NCBI GenBank assembly: GCA_030584005.1
Contig: CP129486.1
Span: 1,181,556 to 1,245,555, forward strand
Direction: 5' to 3'
DNA: 64,000 nt
From: Bdellovibrionota bacterium
GTDB lineage: Bacteria; Bdellovibrionota_C; UBA2361; JAFLCA01
Made by a program: the position numbers and the translations under genes
The notes under the pieces: model-generated
Databases searched by the model: none
Told to the model about the DNA's origin: nothing
What the model saw: only the letters and a program-made list of their open reading frames with translations
Shown: piece by piece, positions 54,891 to 63,597 of the stretch
Layout of the letters: every line of letters begins with the position of its first letter
Position numbering within the stretch: position 1 is the first letter of the stretch

Positions 54891-55847
54891 ATGGCGAAGA
54901 GCGAGACGATATCGTGGCGCCCCTGTCTTTCTCCCGGGGACACCATAGGCGTTATTGCCACTTCGGGTCCGAGTAATCCGGAGTGGTTCCATAAGGCGAT
55001 AAAGGCCCTTGAATCTTTTGGCTACCGTGCCAAGGTGGCCCTTGACCCCACCCGATATTACGGCAGCACCCAGTGCCTTTTTTCGAGTGACACCCCTAAG
55101 CAGCGGGCCGAGGCCCTTACCCAGCTCTTCATGGATCCGGAAGTGCGCTGTATAGTGGCATCGCGTGGTTCCTATGGCGCCATCGAGATCCTGCCCCACC
55201 TTGATTTTGAACGCATCCGCGCTGCGCCCAAGCCCTTTATAGGGTTTTCCGATACGACGGTGCTATTAACGACCCTTGCCGATAGGGCACAGGTCCCTAC
55301 CGTTCATGGACCAAATATCGAAGCTACCTTCGGGAAAACAGCGCAAAGCACAGACGCCACCTTCAGTGTAGAAAGCTTGTTGATGCTGCTCTCGTCCGGA
55401 TCGTTGGAGCGACTGGCCGCCTTGCCGAGAAGCATCCTATTTGGCTCAGGCGAAATGCAGGGCCGTGTCACCGGGGGCAACCTGATGTCGCTGGTAAGCC
55501 TTCTTGGAACCCCATTTAGCCCGGCCTTCGACGATCGCATACTCTTTCTGGAGGAGGTGCGGGAGAAGCCCTATAAGGTGCACCGAGCGTTGATGCAGCT
55601 CGCGCTCGCCGGCAAGCTTGAGAAGCTGGCAGGAGTTTTGCTTGGCGACTTCATTGATTGCGTGCATGAGAAGGGGCTCGGTCCTACTTTAGAGGATGTA
55701 CTGAAAGATATCTTCGCACAGCGTTCATATCCTGTGCTGCGAGTGAGTGGTCTTGGACATGGCGCGCGCAATTGTGCGCTCCCGTTCGGGGTGCCGCTTA
55801 GGATTAGTGCGAATCACCTTGAGTTTTCAAGGCGCGCTGGTTTATAA
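54891..55847 (+). CDS. LD-carboxypeptidase (S66, LdcA/MccF-like)
   Basis: 318 residues. Cleaves the L,D bond in cell-wall tetrapeptides in the cytoplasm. Nucleophile S120 in GFSDTT; E in FLEEVREKPYKVHRAL; His in GLGHGARNC, as in S66 peptidases. Followed 41 bp later by the degenerate serine hydrolase, probably one operon. Confidence 0.88.
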   Translation: MAKSETISWRPCLSPGDTIGVIATSGPSNPEWFHKAIKALESFGYRAKVALDPTRYYGSTQCLFSSDTPKQRAEALTQLFMDPEVRCIVASRGSYGAIEILPHLDFERIRAAPKPFIGFSDTTVLLTTLADRAQVPTVHGPNIEATFGKTAQSTDATFSVESLLMLLSSGSLERLAALPRSILFGSGEMQGRVTGGNLMSLVSLLGTPFSPAFDDRILFLEEVREKPYKVHRALMQLALAGKLEKLAGVLLGDFIDCVHEKGLGPTLEDVLKDIFAQRSYPVLRVSGLGHGARNCALPFGVPLRISANHLEFSRRAGL

Positions 55848-55887
55848 ACATTTCTCACCCAGCGGCTCCGCTCTTTGAAGTTCTCAC

Positions 55888-57099
55888 ATGACACAGCCCG
55901 TCTCCGCATTTGCACCATCATCCGCCGAGGGGCTCAATGCACTCACACCTTCCGCTGATCCCGCGAAGCTCCAATCGGTAACCGAACTGCTCCAGGACGC
56001 GGTAAGCGACGGAGTGTTCCCCGGTGCAGTGCTGATCGTGGCGTCATTCGGCAAACCGCTCTATGTGCGTGCGGTGGGGGTGAAGTCGTCACTCTTGGAG
56101 AAGGGGCATCCTTCCGCCATGACCCATGAAACCGTATTCGATGTGGCCTCTCTGACCTCGGCGGTAGTGACCACCACACTGGTCATGCAGTTTGCGGAGA
56201 GGCGGCTTGTAAGGCTGGAGGACAGGGTTTGCCGGTACATTCAGCCCTTTGGTGTGCTCGGCAAGTCGCCGATTACCGTCGAGCAGCTGTTGAATCATCG
56301 CTCCGGTCTGCCGCACTGGATTCCATTTTTTGAAGAGTTGGTGCGGGAGAACGCGGGTTCACGGGTTGGTATCCTGGCCACACGCGGGGCACGCGATTTT
56401 GTATTCAATGCGCTCAATCGTCTGGAGATTAAATCTGCACCCGGTGGGGCGCAGGTGTTTAGCGATCTCGGGTTCATGCTGCTTGGTCGCCTCGTTGAAA
56501 CATTGAGTGGTTTGACGCTGGACAGAGCAGCGTATAAGGGGATCTTCCAGCCCCTTGGCATGAAGAGCAGCAGTTTCATTGACCTCTCACTTATAAAGCG
56601 CAGAGGCATTCACCCCGTCACCGATATGATTGCTCCCACGGAACAATGTCCATGGCGTGAGCACCTACTCTGGGGAGAGGTGCACGACGACAATGCATGG
56701 GCCATGGGCGGAATCGCAGGGCATAGTGGATTGTTCACCAATGCGCAGGACCTCACCATTTTTGCCGCAGATCTCTTGCGAAGCTACCACGGTCAGCGCG
56801 GCAAGCTTGTGTCGCCCGACTGTGTGCGTCACTTTTGGGAAAACGGCATCAAAGAACCCTCGGAAAGCTGGCACCTTGGCTGGGATTCTCCGGGTGATGA
56901 GAATAGCATGCTTTCATCCGGGCTTTCCAAACAGGCGGTGGGGGTCAGCGGCTTCACCGGGTGTTCGATGTGGCTTGAACCCCAGCGTGGGATCTCCATA
57001 GTGCTGATGTCGAATAGGGTCCATCCATCGTCTTCCAACAAAAAGATCCGCAATTTCCGGCCCCTCATTCACAAGGAGATCTTAGCGTCATTGGATTGA
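55888..57099 (+). CDS. Degenerate beta-lactamase-family serine hydrolase (S12-like)
   Basis: 403 residues with the full S12 fold, including HDDNAWAMGGIAGHSGLF and VHPSSSNKKIR. But the active-site motifs are altered: S88-L-T-S91 in place of SxxK (Lys lost), F191-S-D193 in place of YxD/N (Tyr lost), and G-V-S-G-F-T-G at 352-358 in place of H-T-G-F-T-G. Ser88 remains. Family enzymes in this group act on cell-wall peptides, so this may be a binding or regulatory pseudoenzyme paired with LdcA. Confidence 0.82.
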   Translation: MTQPVSAFAPSSAEGLNALTPSADPAKLQSVTELLQDAVSDGVFPGAVLIVASFGKPLYVRAVGVKSSLLEKGHPSAMTHETVFDVASLTSAVVTTTLVMQFAERRLVRLEDRVCRYIQPFGVLGKSPITVEQLLNHRSGLPHWIPFFEELVRENAGSRVGILATRGARDFVFNALNRLEIKSAPGGAQVFSDLGFMLLGRLVETLSGLTLDRAAYKGIFQPLGMKSSSFIDLSLIKRRGIHPVTDMIAPTEQCPWREHLLWGEVHDDNAWAMGGIAGHSGLFTNAQDLTIFAADLLRSYHGQRGKLVSPDCVRHFWENGIKEPSESWHLGWDSPGDENSMLSSGLSKQAVGVSGFTGCSMWLEPQRGISIVLMSNRVHPSSSNKKIRNFRPLIHKEILASLD

Positions 57100-57280
57100 G
57101 CAGGCTGGGGCGTCGAGGTATCGTTACAGCGAGTTGCTTGACTCATCGCAATAAGGGAATAAAGTCAGGCCAGGTCCGTGACTTGTCGTGCCGTTGTTGC
57201 CCCTCGGGGGGACAAGGCAGGAGCATGCCTGGAGAGGAAGAACTAGGAATAGCCTAACGGCGCAGCAGGAGGTCAGTCCC

Positions 57281-57679
57281 ATGCAAGTATCAGAAATTAT
57301 GACCCGCCATCCAGAAGTAATCCAGTCAAACGAATCAATTCGGGTTGCTGTTGCAAAACTGTATGACAATGACATCCGCCATCTTCCCGTGCTGCGCTCG
57401 ACTGAGTTGATAGGGATCATCAGTGATCGTGATCTGCGTGGCTTTGCTTCTGTGAGTGGTGACGCGCACTTTGGCCCACTGCTTGATCGGCCCGTTTCGG
57501 AGGTCATGTCTTCGAGTGTAATCTCTGTGTCCGAAAATGATGACGTTTCGGAGCTCATGGATATATTTATCGAGGGCAAGGTGGGCGCTGTCCCCGTGGT
57601 CGACGCACATACCAACAAGCTGGTCGGTATAGTGAGTTACATCGATGTGCTCAAGGCGTTACGGGGGGCGGTGGATTAA
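57281..57679 (+). CDS. Two-CBS-domain protein
   Basis: 132 residues from ATG 57281 (AGGAGG 8 bp upstream). Two CBS units, DIRHLPVLRSTELIGIISDRDL and GKVGAVPVVDAHTNKLVGIVSYID. Stand-alone CBS proteins bind adenosine nucleotides and control partner proteins. Partner unknown. Confidence 0.88.
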   Translation: MQVSEIMTRHPEVIQSNESIRVAVAKLYDNDIRHLPVLRSTELIGIISDRDLRGFASVSGDAHFGPLLDRPVSEVMSSSVISVSENDDVSELMDIFIEGKVGAVPVVDAHTNKLVGIVSYIDVLKALRGAVD

Positions 57680-57749
57680 TAGGGCCTAAGGACAGCGACC
57701 ACCAAGAGTCGACTGACACGATCCTGGGGGGCTCCCGCATCAACAGAAT

Positions 57750-58883
57750 ATGAGTGAAGGCTTTTCCCTGCTTTGGGGCAAACTGCAAGAAGTTGAACGT
57801 CGCTTCGAGGAGCTAGGCGAAATGCTTGCTCGCCCCGAGGTTATCAAGGACCGCGCTCGCTTTGAGAAGCATTCACGTGAATACAAGGAGCTTCAGGAGC
57901 TTGTCGCCACTATCCGGGCCTACCGCAAAGCGGAAGAGGAGTTTCGCGGCAGTAAGGAGCTGATTGAGAATCCGAAATCCGATCCGGAGCTGCGCGAACT
58001 GGCGCAGGAGGAATTCAAGCTGCTGCAAGCTGAGATCGAAGGACTTGAGAAGCGATTGCAGTTGATGCTGCTGCCCAAAGATCCCAACGATAGCAAGAAT
58101 GTCATTATGGAGATTCGTGCCGGTGCGGGAGGCGATGAGGCCTCCTTGTTCGCCGGGGAGCTGTTCCGCATGTACAGCCGTTATGCCGAGCGACAGGGGT
58201 GGCGCTGCGAAATTCTCGGCACTAGTGAGGGTACGGCGGGAGGCTTTAAGGAGATCATCGCCCTGATATCGGGACCCTTGGCCTTTAGTCGGCTGAAATA
58301 TGAGCGGGGTGTGCATCGGGTGCAGCGTGTGCCGCAGACGGAAACGCAGGGGCGCGTGCACACATCTACGGTAACTGTCGCTGTGCTGCCAGAAGCAGAG
58401 GACCTCGATGTGCAGGTGAACGAGCAGGATCTGAAAGTCGAAGTGTTCCGATCCGGCGGGCCTGGTGGGCAGAGTGTCAATACCACCGACTCGGCAGTGC
58501 GCATGACCCATGTCCCCACCGGCCTTGTCGTGGTGATGCGCGACGAGAAATCTCAGACCAAGAATAGAGATAAGGCGCTGCGTGTCCTTAAGTCACGGCT
58601 CCTTGATCTTAGGCAATCTGAGCTTGAAGCGGAGCGCAGCGCCGACAGGAGAGCCCAGCTTGGTACTGGGGAGCGCTCCGAGAAAATTCGCACCTACAAC
58701 TTTCCTCAATCTCGTGTGACTGACCACCGCATCGGACTTTCCCTCTACAACGTCGACGCGGTCGTCGATGGAGACCTCGATCAGCTGATTGAGCCACTGA
58801 TGAATGCGGACCAAGCAGCCAAGCTGCAAGGTCAATCCGGCGGACTCCTCGCAGCGGGAGTCGAAGATGACGAGTCTAACTAA
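57750..58883 (+). CDS. prfA: Peptide chain release factor 1
   Basis: 377 residues. GGQ at 239-241 and the PxT stop-codon recognition motif (P195-Q-T197) mark RF1, which reads UAA and UAG. Followed by prmC 27 bp later, the enzyme that methylates the GGQ Gln; a common pair. Confidence 0.95.
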   Translation: MSEGFSLLWGKLQEVERRFEELGEMLARPEVIKDRARFEKHSREYKELQELVATIRAYRKAEEEFRGSKELIENPKSDPELRELAQEEFKLLQAEIEGLEKRLQLMLLPKDPNDSKNVIMEIRAGAGGDEASLFAGELFRMYSRYAERQGWRCEILGTSEGTAGGFKEIIALISGPLAFSRLKYERGVHRVQRVPQTETQGRVHTSTVTVAVLPEAEDLDVQVNEQDLKVEVFRSGGPGGQSVNTTDSAVRMTHVPTGLVVVMRDEKSQTKNRDKALRVLKSRLLDLRQSELEAERSADRRAQLGTGERSEKIRTYNFPQSRVTDHRIGLSLYNVDAVVDGDLDQLIEPLMNADQAAKLQGQSGGLLAAGVEDDESN

Positions 58884-58910
58884 CCGCAATTATCGGGCTA
58901 AGCGGGCGTC

Positions 58911-59789
58911 ATGAGTAGCTTTACTTCCGCTCAGGCAGCGCTGAATTGGGGCGCTGAACATCTCCTTTCGAAATCGCCAAGCTCACGCCTCGATGCGCTC
59001 TTGCTGCTGGCGCGCGCCATGCACTGCTCAAAGGAGCAGATTATCGCGGGCCCGCAGCATCCTTTGACTGCTGCACAGGAGGCCCAGTTTAACCAGTTCA
59101 TTGCACGCCGAGCCCGCTATGAGCCGATTGCCTATATCCTGGGGAGCCAGGAGTTCTGGGGGCTGCCATTCAAGGTCTCTCCAGCGGTGTTAATACCGAG
59201 GCCCGAAACTGAGTTACTGGTGGCGCTCGCACTCGAAGCGCTAGCCGGATGGCAGGGGGATAGGACCCCAAGGGTGCTCGACCTTGGTGCCGGAAGTGGG
59301 TGTATCGCCTGTGCGATAGCGCATTCAATGCGCGCTGAGGGCCGTTCAGTGCAGGTCGTCGCGCTAGAAGGATCAGGCGCAGCGGTCGAGATTGCTCATC
59401 AGAATGTTCTGCAACTTGGAGTGAATGAACTGGTGGAGCTGCGCCACGGCGATTGGAATGAGTTCACCTGTGCTGAGCTCTTCGATGTCGTGGTGAGCAA
59501 TCCGCCCTATATCGCCCAGGGCGACACGAATCGTTCGCCCGAGACGGACTTTGAACCAAAGGAGGCGCTCTTCTCGGGCGTGAGTGGAGTCGAGGCAATT
59601 GCCGCGATTGTAAAGCTGCTCCCTCGGATGCTTGTTCCGGGAGGGGTAGCTTTTATGGAGATCGGTATCGATCAGGCGGCGAGGGTCAAAGAGCTTAGCT
59701 CATCTACCCTGCAGTGCTGTGGGTTCAAGCAGGATCTGAGTGGACGAGACCGTGTGGCAGTGTTCCGCTTCACCCCTGCAGAGAGGTGA
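58911..59789 (+). CDS. prmC: Release factor glutamine methyltransferase
   Basis: 292 residues. SAM-binding DLGAGSG at 124-130, NPPY at 197-200, as in HemK/PrmC. Methylates the GGQ glutamine of RF1 and RF2. Confidence 0.94.
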   Translation: MSSFTSAQAALNWGAEHLLSKSPSSRLDALLLLARAMHCSKEQIIAGPQHPLTAAQEAQFNQFIARRARYEPIAYILGSQEFWGLPFKVSPAVLIPRPETELLVALALEALAGWQGDRTPRVLDLGAGSGCIACAIAHSMRAEGRSVQVVALEGSGAAVEIAHQNVLQLGVNELVELRHGDWNEFTCAELFDVVVSNPPYIAQGDTNRSPETDFEPKEALFSGVSGVEAIAAIVKLLPRMLVPGGVAFMEIGIDQAARVKELSSSTLQCCGFKQDLSGRDRVAVFRFTPAER

Positions 59790-59914
59790 AGCGTCTTGGG
59801 ACATAGGAAACCATTGCAGGTGAACTCCGATAATATAGATGTGGCGGCAGAGCAGGGCTCAAATTGGGGTCCCTTGGCAACTGATACCACACACATTTAA
59901 TTAATGGAGATACT

Positions 59915-60190
59915 ATGTCCAACGCTGTCCAAAACGCTTTTAATCCCAATCTTAGCGCTCGATCCCTACGTGATGCTTCAGAGCGCGATCAGACTCGGCT
60001 CACTAACCTGGGCTCGAAGATGACGAACAAGAAAGATGCGCTCTATAGAGCTATCGAGTCCGGCGATCCTGCCAAGGTGAAGATAGCCGAGATGGAGTTC
60101 GAGGAAGCAGCCACGGCCTTTCAAGCATTTGCCCAGGCTACCAAGCGCATGATGGATGTCATCCGCGAAATCATAAACAACATGCGCTAA
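59915..60190 (+). CDS. Small helical-hairpin protein
   Basis: 91 residues; ATG preceded by GGAG. Two amphipathic helices around the Asn-rich start and the link SGDPAKV; the C-terminus MMDVIREIINNMR resembles type III needle subunits (YscF/MxiH), but no secretion genes are near. Could also be a free cytosolic protein. Confidence 0.55.
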   Translation: MSNAVQNAFNPNLSARSLRDASERDQTRLTNLGSKMTNKKDALYRAIESGDPAKVKIAEMEFEEAATAFQAFAQATKRMMDVIREIINNMR

Positions 60191-60688
60191 TCGCTGTAGG
60201 TAACCACTGAACAAGGGCCATTGAGGCCACTTGTTCAGTGTAGCCCTCGTTCATTAGTCTGCCGAGGTTACTAACGCAGCCTGGGTTGCGCGAGCACCCA
60301 TATTGCATACCGGGTCACGACAATCTCTTGGTGTTCGCCCCAGACCTGTCCAAACCCATCCGAGTAACCTCCGCCTGGCTCGTGTGCATACAAAAACGTC
60401 GCACGAGCCAGGTCCCTTCTTATCAGCCCTTACTATTGGAGCGCGCCGTTTCTTGGGGGTAACTGGCAGAATGCATAAAAGGAGGCATCCTGCCCCCCGG
60501 TTTTAAACTTTTTCCGAATCTGCTAGCCTAGCGCCGCGAAAGTCTACGGGTATTTGATAACGCACGGGGAGAGCCCTAGGTCGGCCCACAGCCGCTAAAC
60601 TGAGCATTGCATGAACCAGTCTGCGAAGTGGGAGCAAGGGTTCGGCTTCATGCAAGAATGCAGCGTTGTCGGTGCAGAGTGTAGGTTT
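60191..60688. other. Intergenic region before tRNA-Val, two hairpins
   Basis: Hairpin at 60205-60240 (CACTGAACAAG-GGCC-loop-GGCC-A-CTTGTTCAGTG) is terminator-like without a T-run. A second stem CCTGGCTCGTG 60374-60384 / CACGAGCCAGG 60402-60412. No gene seen. Confidence 0.45.
60205..60240 (+). terminator. Hairpin downstream of the helical-hairpin gene
   Basis: 11-bp perfect stem plus internal GGCC/GGCC, 14 bp after the stop codon. No T-run, so likely mRNA 3' end protection or termination by other means. Confidence 0.5.
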
Positions 60689-60763
60689 AGGCGCGTAGCT
60701 CAGCGGTAGAGCACTTGCTTCACACGCAAGGGGTCGCTGGTTCAAATCCTGCCGCGCCTACCA
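60689..60763 (+). tRNA. tRNA-Val (anticodon CAC)
   Basis: Acceptor AGGCGCG pairs with CGCGCCT, D-arm GCTC...GAGC, anticodon stem CTTGC/GCAAG with loop TTCACAC (anticodon CAC), T-loop TTCAAAT, and encoded CCA. One T-stem mismatch (T-T). Confidence 0.93.
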
Positions 60764-60825
60764 TTACGATCAGCTCCCGCATCATCTTGAACACGCTAGG
60801 GATGCGCCGAATAAGTCGAGCGTAT

Positions 60826-60973
60826 CCCTAGGAGTGGTTTCAAAAATACCCTTTTGAAACCACTCCTAGGGCGGCCACGGATGGCTGCGACGTTTTGATG
60901 GGGGCTCCGGGGCTCCATCAAAACGTGGAGCGATTTCATGAATGCCAAGGTTGGCATTCATGAAACCACTTAT
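60826..60973. repeat. Palindromic element E (three hairpins)
   Basis: Hairpin 1: CCCTAGGAGTGGTTTCAAAA at 60826 with TTTTGAAACCACTCCTAGGG ending 60871. Hairpin 2: ACGTTTTGATGG / CCATCAAAACGT (60889-60926). Hairpin 3: TTTCATGAATGCCAA / TTGGCATTCATGAAA (60934-60965), preceded by GGAGCGA. Outer ends CCCTAGGAGTGG and CCACTTATAAGGG. Same layout as A-C with different sequence in the arms. Confidence 0.75.
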
Positions 60974-60999
60974 AAGGGTAGCATTGGTGAGGATGGACC

Positions 61000-62244
61000 A
61001 TGACTGGACGTCGGGTAGTAATTACGGGCCTGGGTGTAATTTCGCCGCTCGGTAATTCAGTTGCTGAGTGCTGGAATAGTGCGCTGCAGGGGCGATCTGG
61101 GGTAGGACCAATTACCCGCTTTGACGCGAGCCAGTTCAGTACGACCATTGCAGCAGAGGTTAAGAACTTTGACCCACTGACCTACATAGAGACAAAGGAA
61201 GTCAAAAAGCTCGATCTGTTTTCGCAGTATGCACTTGGCGCTGCCGTCCAAGCCTGGGAGCATGCGGGGCTTGGCAACTATCAGGGTGATCGCAGCAGGA
61301 TAGGGTGCATTCTCGGCATCGGCATCGGCGGCCTCACCACCCTTGAGAAGTACTATCAACTGTACATCGATGGCGGCCCCCGCAAGATCTCGCCATTCCT
61401 CATTCCTGCAATGATCAGCAACTTGGGGCCGGGCAACATCGCCATCCGCCTTGGCTGCAAGGGCATAAATTACGTTACTACAAGCGCCTGCACGTCATCG
61501 ACCCATGCGCTTGGTGAGGCCTACCGCATCGTCCGCGAGGGGTTGCAGGACGTAGTGATCTCGGGTGGATCGGAAAGCGCAGTGACCCACCTCGGTATTG
61601 GAGGATTCTGCGCTATGAAAGCGCTCTCTACGCGCAACGATGAACCAACCAGGGCGTCACGGCCTTTTGACAAGGACAGAGATGGGTTCGTGCTTGGTGA
61701 AGGTTCGGCTGTGCTTGTGGTTGAGGCGTTGGAATCCGCTGAGAAACGGGGTGCGCCTATCCTGGCGGAGCTGACAGGATACGGCTTCTCGTGTGACGCT
61801 TACCATATTACCGCTCCCTGCTCGGATGGTGAAGGGGCGGTTGCTTGTATGAAGGCAGCGTTGGCCTCAGCCTGCATCGAACCCGCACAGGTGAGTTATG
61901 TGAATGCACATGGCACCTCTACGCCAGCCAATGACGTGGTCGAAACCGCCGCTATTAAGCAGGTCTTCGGACCGCATGCGCACAAGGGGCTCATGGTGAG
62001 CTCGACCAAGTCGATGACCGGACATCTCCTCGGTGCTGCCGGTGCGATCGAAGCGCTCTTTTGTTGTCTGGCAATTCGTGACGGCCGGGTCCCACCCACG
62101 ATTAATTTAGAAGTTCCCGATGAGGGCTGTGATCTCGATTATGTAGCCAACGCTGCGCGTACCGCTCCGGTCAATCATGCGCTTTCCAATTCATTCGGAT
62201 TTGGCGGAACCAACGCCTCTCTGGTGCTGTCAAAGTTTGTATAA
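61000..62244 (+). CDS. fabF: Beta-ketoacyl-ACP synthase II
   Basis: 414 residues. Elongates acyl-ACP with malonyl-ACP. Catalytic triad C164 (TSACTSSTHA), H304 (NAHGTST) and H342 (MTGHLLGA). GAGG lies before ATG 61000. Starts after palindromic element E. Confidence 0.95.
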   Translation: MTGRRVVITGLGVISPLGNSVAECWNSALQGRSGVGPITRFDASQFSTTIAAEVKNFDPLTYIETKEVKKLDLFSQYALGAAVQAWEHAGLGNYQGDRSRIGCILGIGIGGLTTLEKYYQLYIDGGPRKISPFLIPAMISNLGPGNIAIRLGCKGINYVTTSACTSSTHALGEAYRIVREGLQDVVISGGSESAVTHLGIGGFCAMKALSTRNDEPTRASRPFDKDRDGFVLGEGSAVLVVEALESAEKRGAPILAELTGYGFSCDAYHITAPCSDGEGAVACMKAALASACIEPAQVSYVNAHGTSTPANDVVETAAIKQVFGPHAHKGLMVSSTKSMTGHLLGAAGAIEALFCCLAIRDGRVPPTINLEVPDEGCDLDYVANAARTAPVNHALSNSFGFGGTNASLVLSKFV

Positions 62245-62264
62245 GAGCGGTTCGGGCTACCGAC

Positions 62265-62498
62265 ATGCCGAAGCAAAAGCAGGGGGCCGAGCAGAGCGTT
62301 GAGGAGAGGGCAGAGGATATCCTACTCGGCGGGTTGGGCTTCGGAGAGGAGGCCAAGATTCTGCGTGTCGAACGAACGGCCAGCGGCTTTAAGGGTGTTG
62401 GGTGTTTTGCCGATGCCGAAGAGTTCGAGTTCGAAAGTGAAGATCCGCTGTCTGTCCTGGAGGATTGGGCGCTCACCATCCTGGCAGCACGCCATTAA
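62265..62498 (+). CDS. Hypothetical small protein after fabF
   Basis: 77 residues, 20 bp after fabF. KILRVERTASGFKGVGCFADAEEFEFESEDPL is acidic and helical; no family recognised. Possibly co-transcribed with fabF. Confidence 0.5.
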   Translation: MPKQKQGAEQSVEERAEDILLGGLGFGEEAKILRVERTASGFKGVGCFADAEEFEFESEDPLSVLEDWALTILAARH

Positions 62499-62665
62499 TC
62501 GGCTTCTCAGGGGCAAGGTGTTGAAATTTCAAGGCTAAAATATAGGGCAGCGCAGCGCCGCCGATGCCACAACCGCAGCAGATCCCCCCATAACTTCTCT
62601 TGAGCGCTGGCTTTTGTGCAAAGTTCTGCCCGTGCTGTGTCACCCACCTTTCAGACGGTGCTGAA

Positions 62666-63391
62666 ATGAGAAGGTTCATTCTTTCTGCGATTGCGATGCT
62701 GTTGTTCGTCCTGCCTGTGCGGGCCAATGCGGTGTACGAACATGGCGCTGCACCAGTGGTGCAGTCGGAGCGTATGCATGAGAGTCAACATGCGGCGGTT
62801 TCGATTGAGCAGCTGATGGAGGATCTTTGCCTTGGCGGCATTCTCGATTTCCTCAATCAAATAAAGAATCTTCTCGATGCGATTAGTGATTACATACAAG
62901 CACTGGGGGATCTTTTTGATATCGGCATTGACCCTCCGACATTCAATCCACAGTGTTTTCAAGACCCCAGCATTCAGCTGCCTGACTTTAGCTCCTGCCT
63001 GATGGCAGGCCTTGATGTCGGGAGCTTCGACTGCGATTGCCAGCTTCCCAATCTGGACTTCCAGGCAACCATAAACGAGTGCTTGGATGACTTTCAGATC
63101 GACCTCGGCGGATTCAATCCAGAAGATTGTATCGGGCTGCCCGATATTCAGTTCCCGGACCTGTGGGGTCAGCTGCAAGGGCTGCTCGATCTGATCCTTT
63201 CCCTATTGGATCTGGACCTCAATCTCGATGCGCTGGCTACAATCCAGATCGCCTGCGCCGAGGGGGTGACGGTGGGCGCTCGAACCGGAGGAAGCTCTCT
63301 AGTGAAGGTCAAGAAGAAGATCCTCTGCAAGGATTCCAAGAAAAAGAAGCCAAAGAAGGCCAAGAAGCAAGGCGCCAAGAAGGCAAAATAA
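62666..63391 (+). CDS. Secreted Cys/Asp-rich protein with Lys-rich tail
   Basis: 241 residues from ATG 62666. Signal peptide (AIAMLLFVLPVRANA). Three imperfect units with Cys and PDF (FNPQCFQDPSIQLPDF, FDCDCQLPNLDF, FNPEDCIGLPDIQFPD), hydrophobic segments of Leu/Asp repeats (DLILSLLDLDLNLD), and a very basic tail (KKKKPKKAKKQGAKKAK). No family recognised. The TolC-family gene follows 207 bp later on the same strand. Confidence 0.65.
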   Translation: MRRFILSAIAMLLFVLPVRANAVYEHGAAPVVQSERMHESQHAAVSIEQLMEDLCLGGILDFLNQIKNLLDAISDYIQALGDLFDIGIDPPTFNPQCFQDPSIQLPDFSSCLMAGLDVGSFDCDCQLPNLDFQATINECLDDFQIDLGGFNPEDCIGLPDIQFPDLWGQLQGLLDLILSLLDLDLNLDALATIQIACAEGVTVGARTGGSSLVKVKKKILCKDSKKKKPKKAKKQGAKKAK

Positions 63392-63597
63392 TCCCTCACT
63401 GCGGTAGCGCATGAAGCGAGGGCAGGGAGTAAAGGTTCGCTCCTCCTTGCATACCCAGATCATTTCCGCTTTTTGTGAATCCATGGCATGCTCAGCTCCG
63501 ACTTAACGGAGCTGTGCGTGTGCTCGACGGCGCTATCTATCGTGAGATGGCCCTGCGGCCATCGACGCCTCTTTCAGCACGACAGCATAACGGACAC

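Noticed and set aside
57873-58511. Minus-strand open frame opposite prfA
   Set aside because: Antisense to a certain gene; no family resemblance.
60303-60745. Small frames over the tRNA-Val region
   Set aside because: Overlap the tRNA or lack support.
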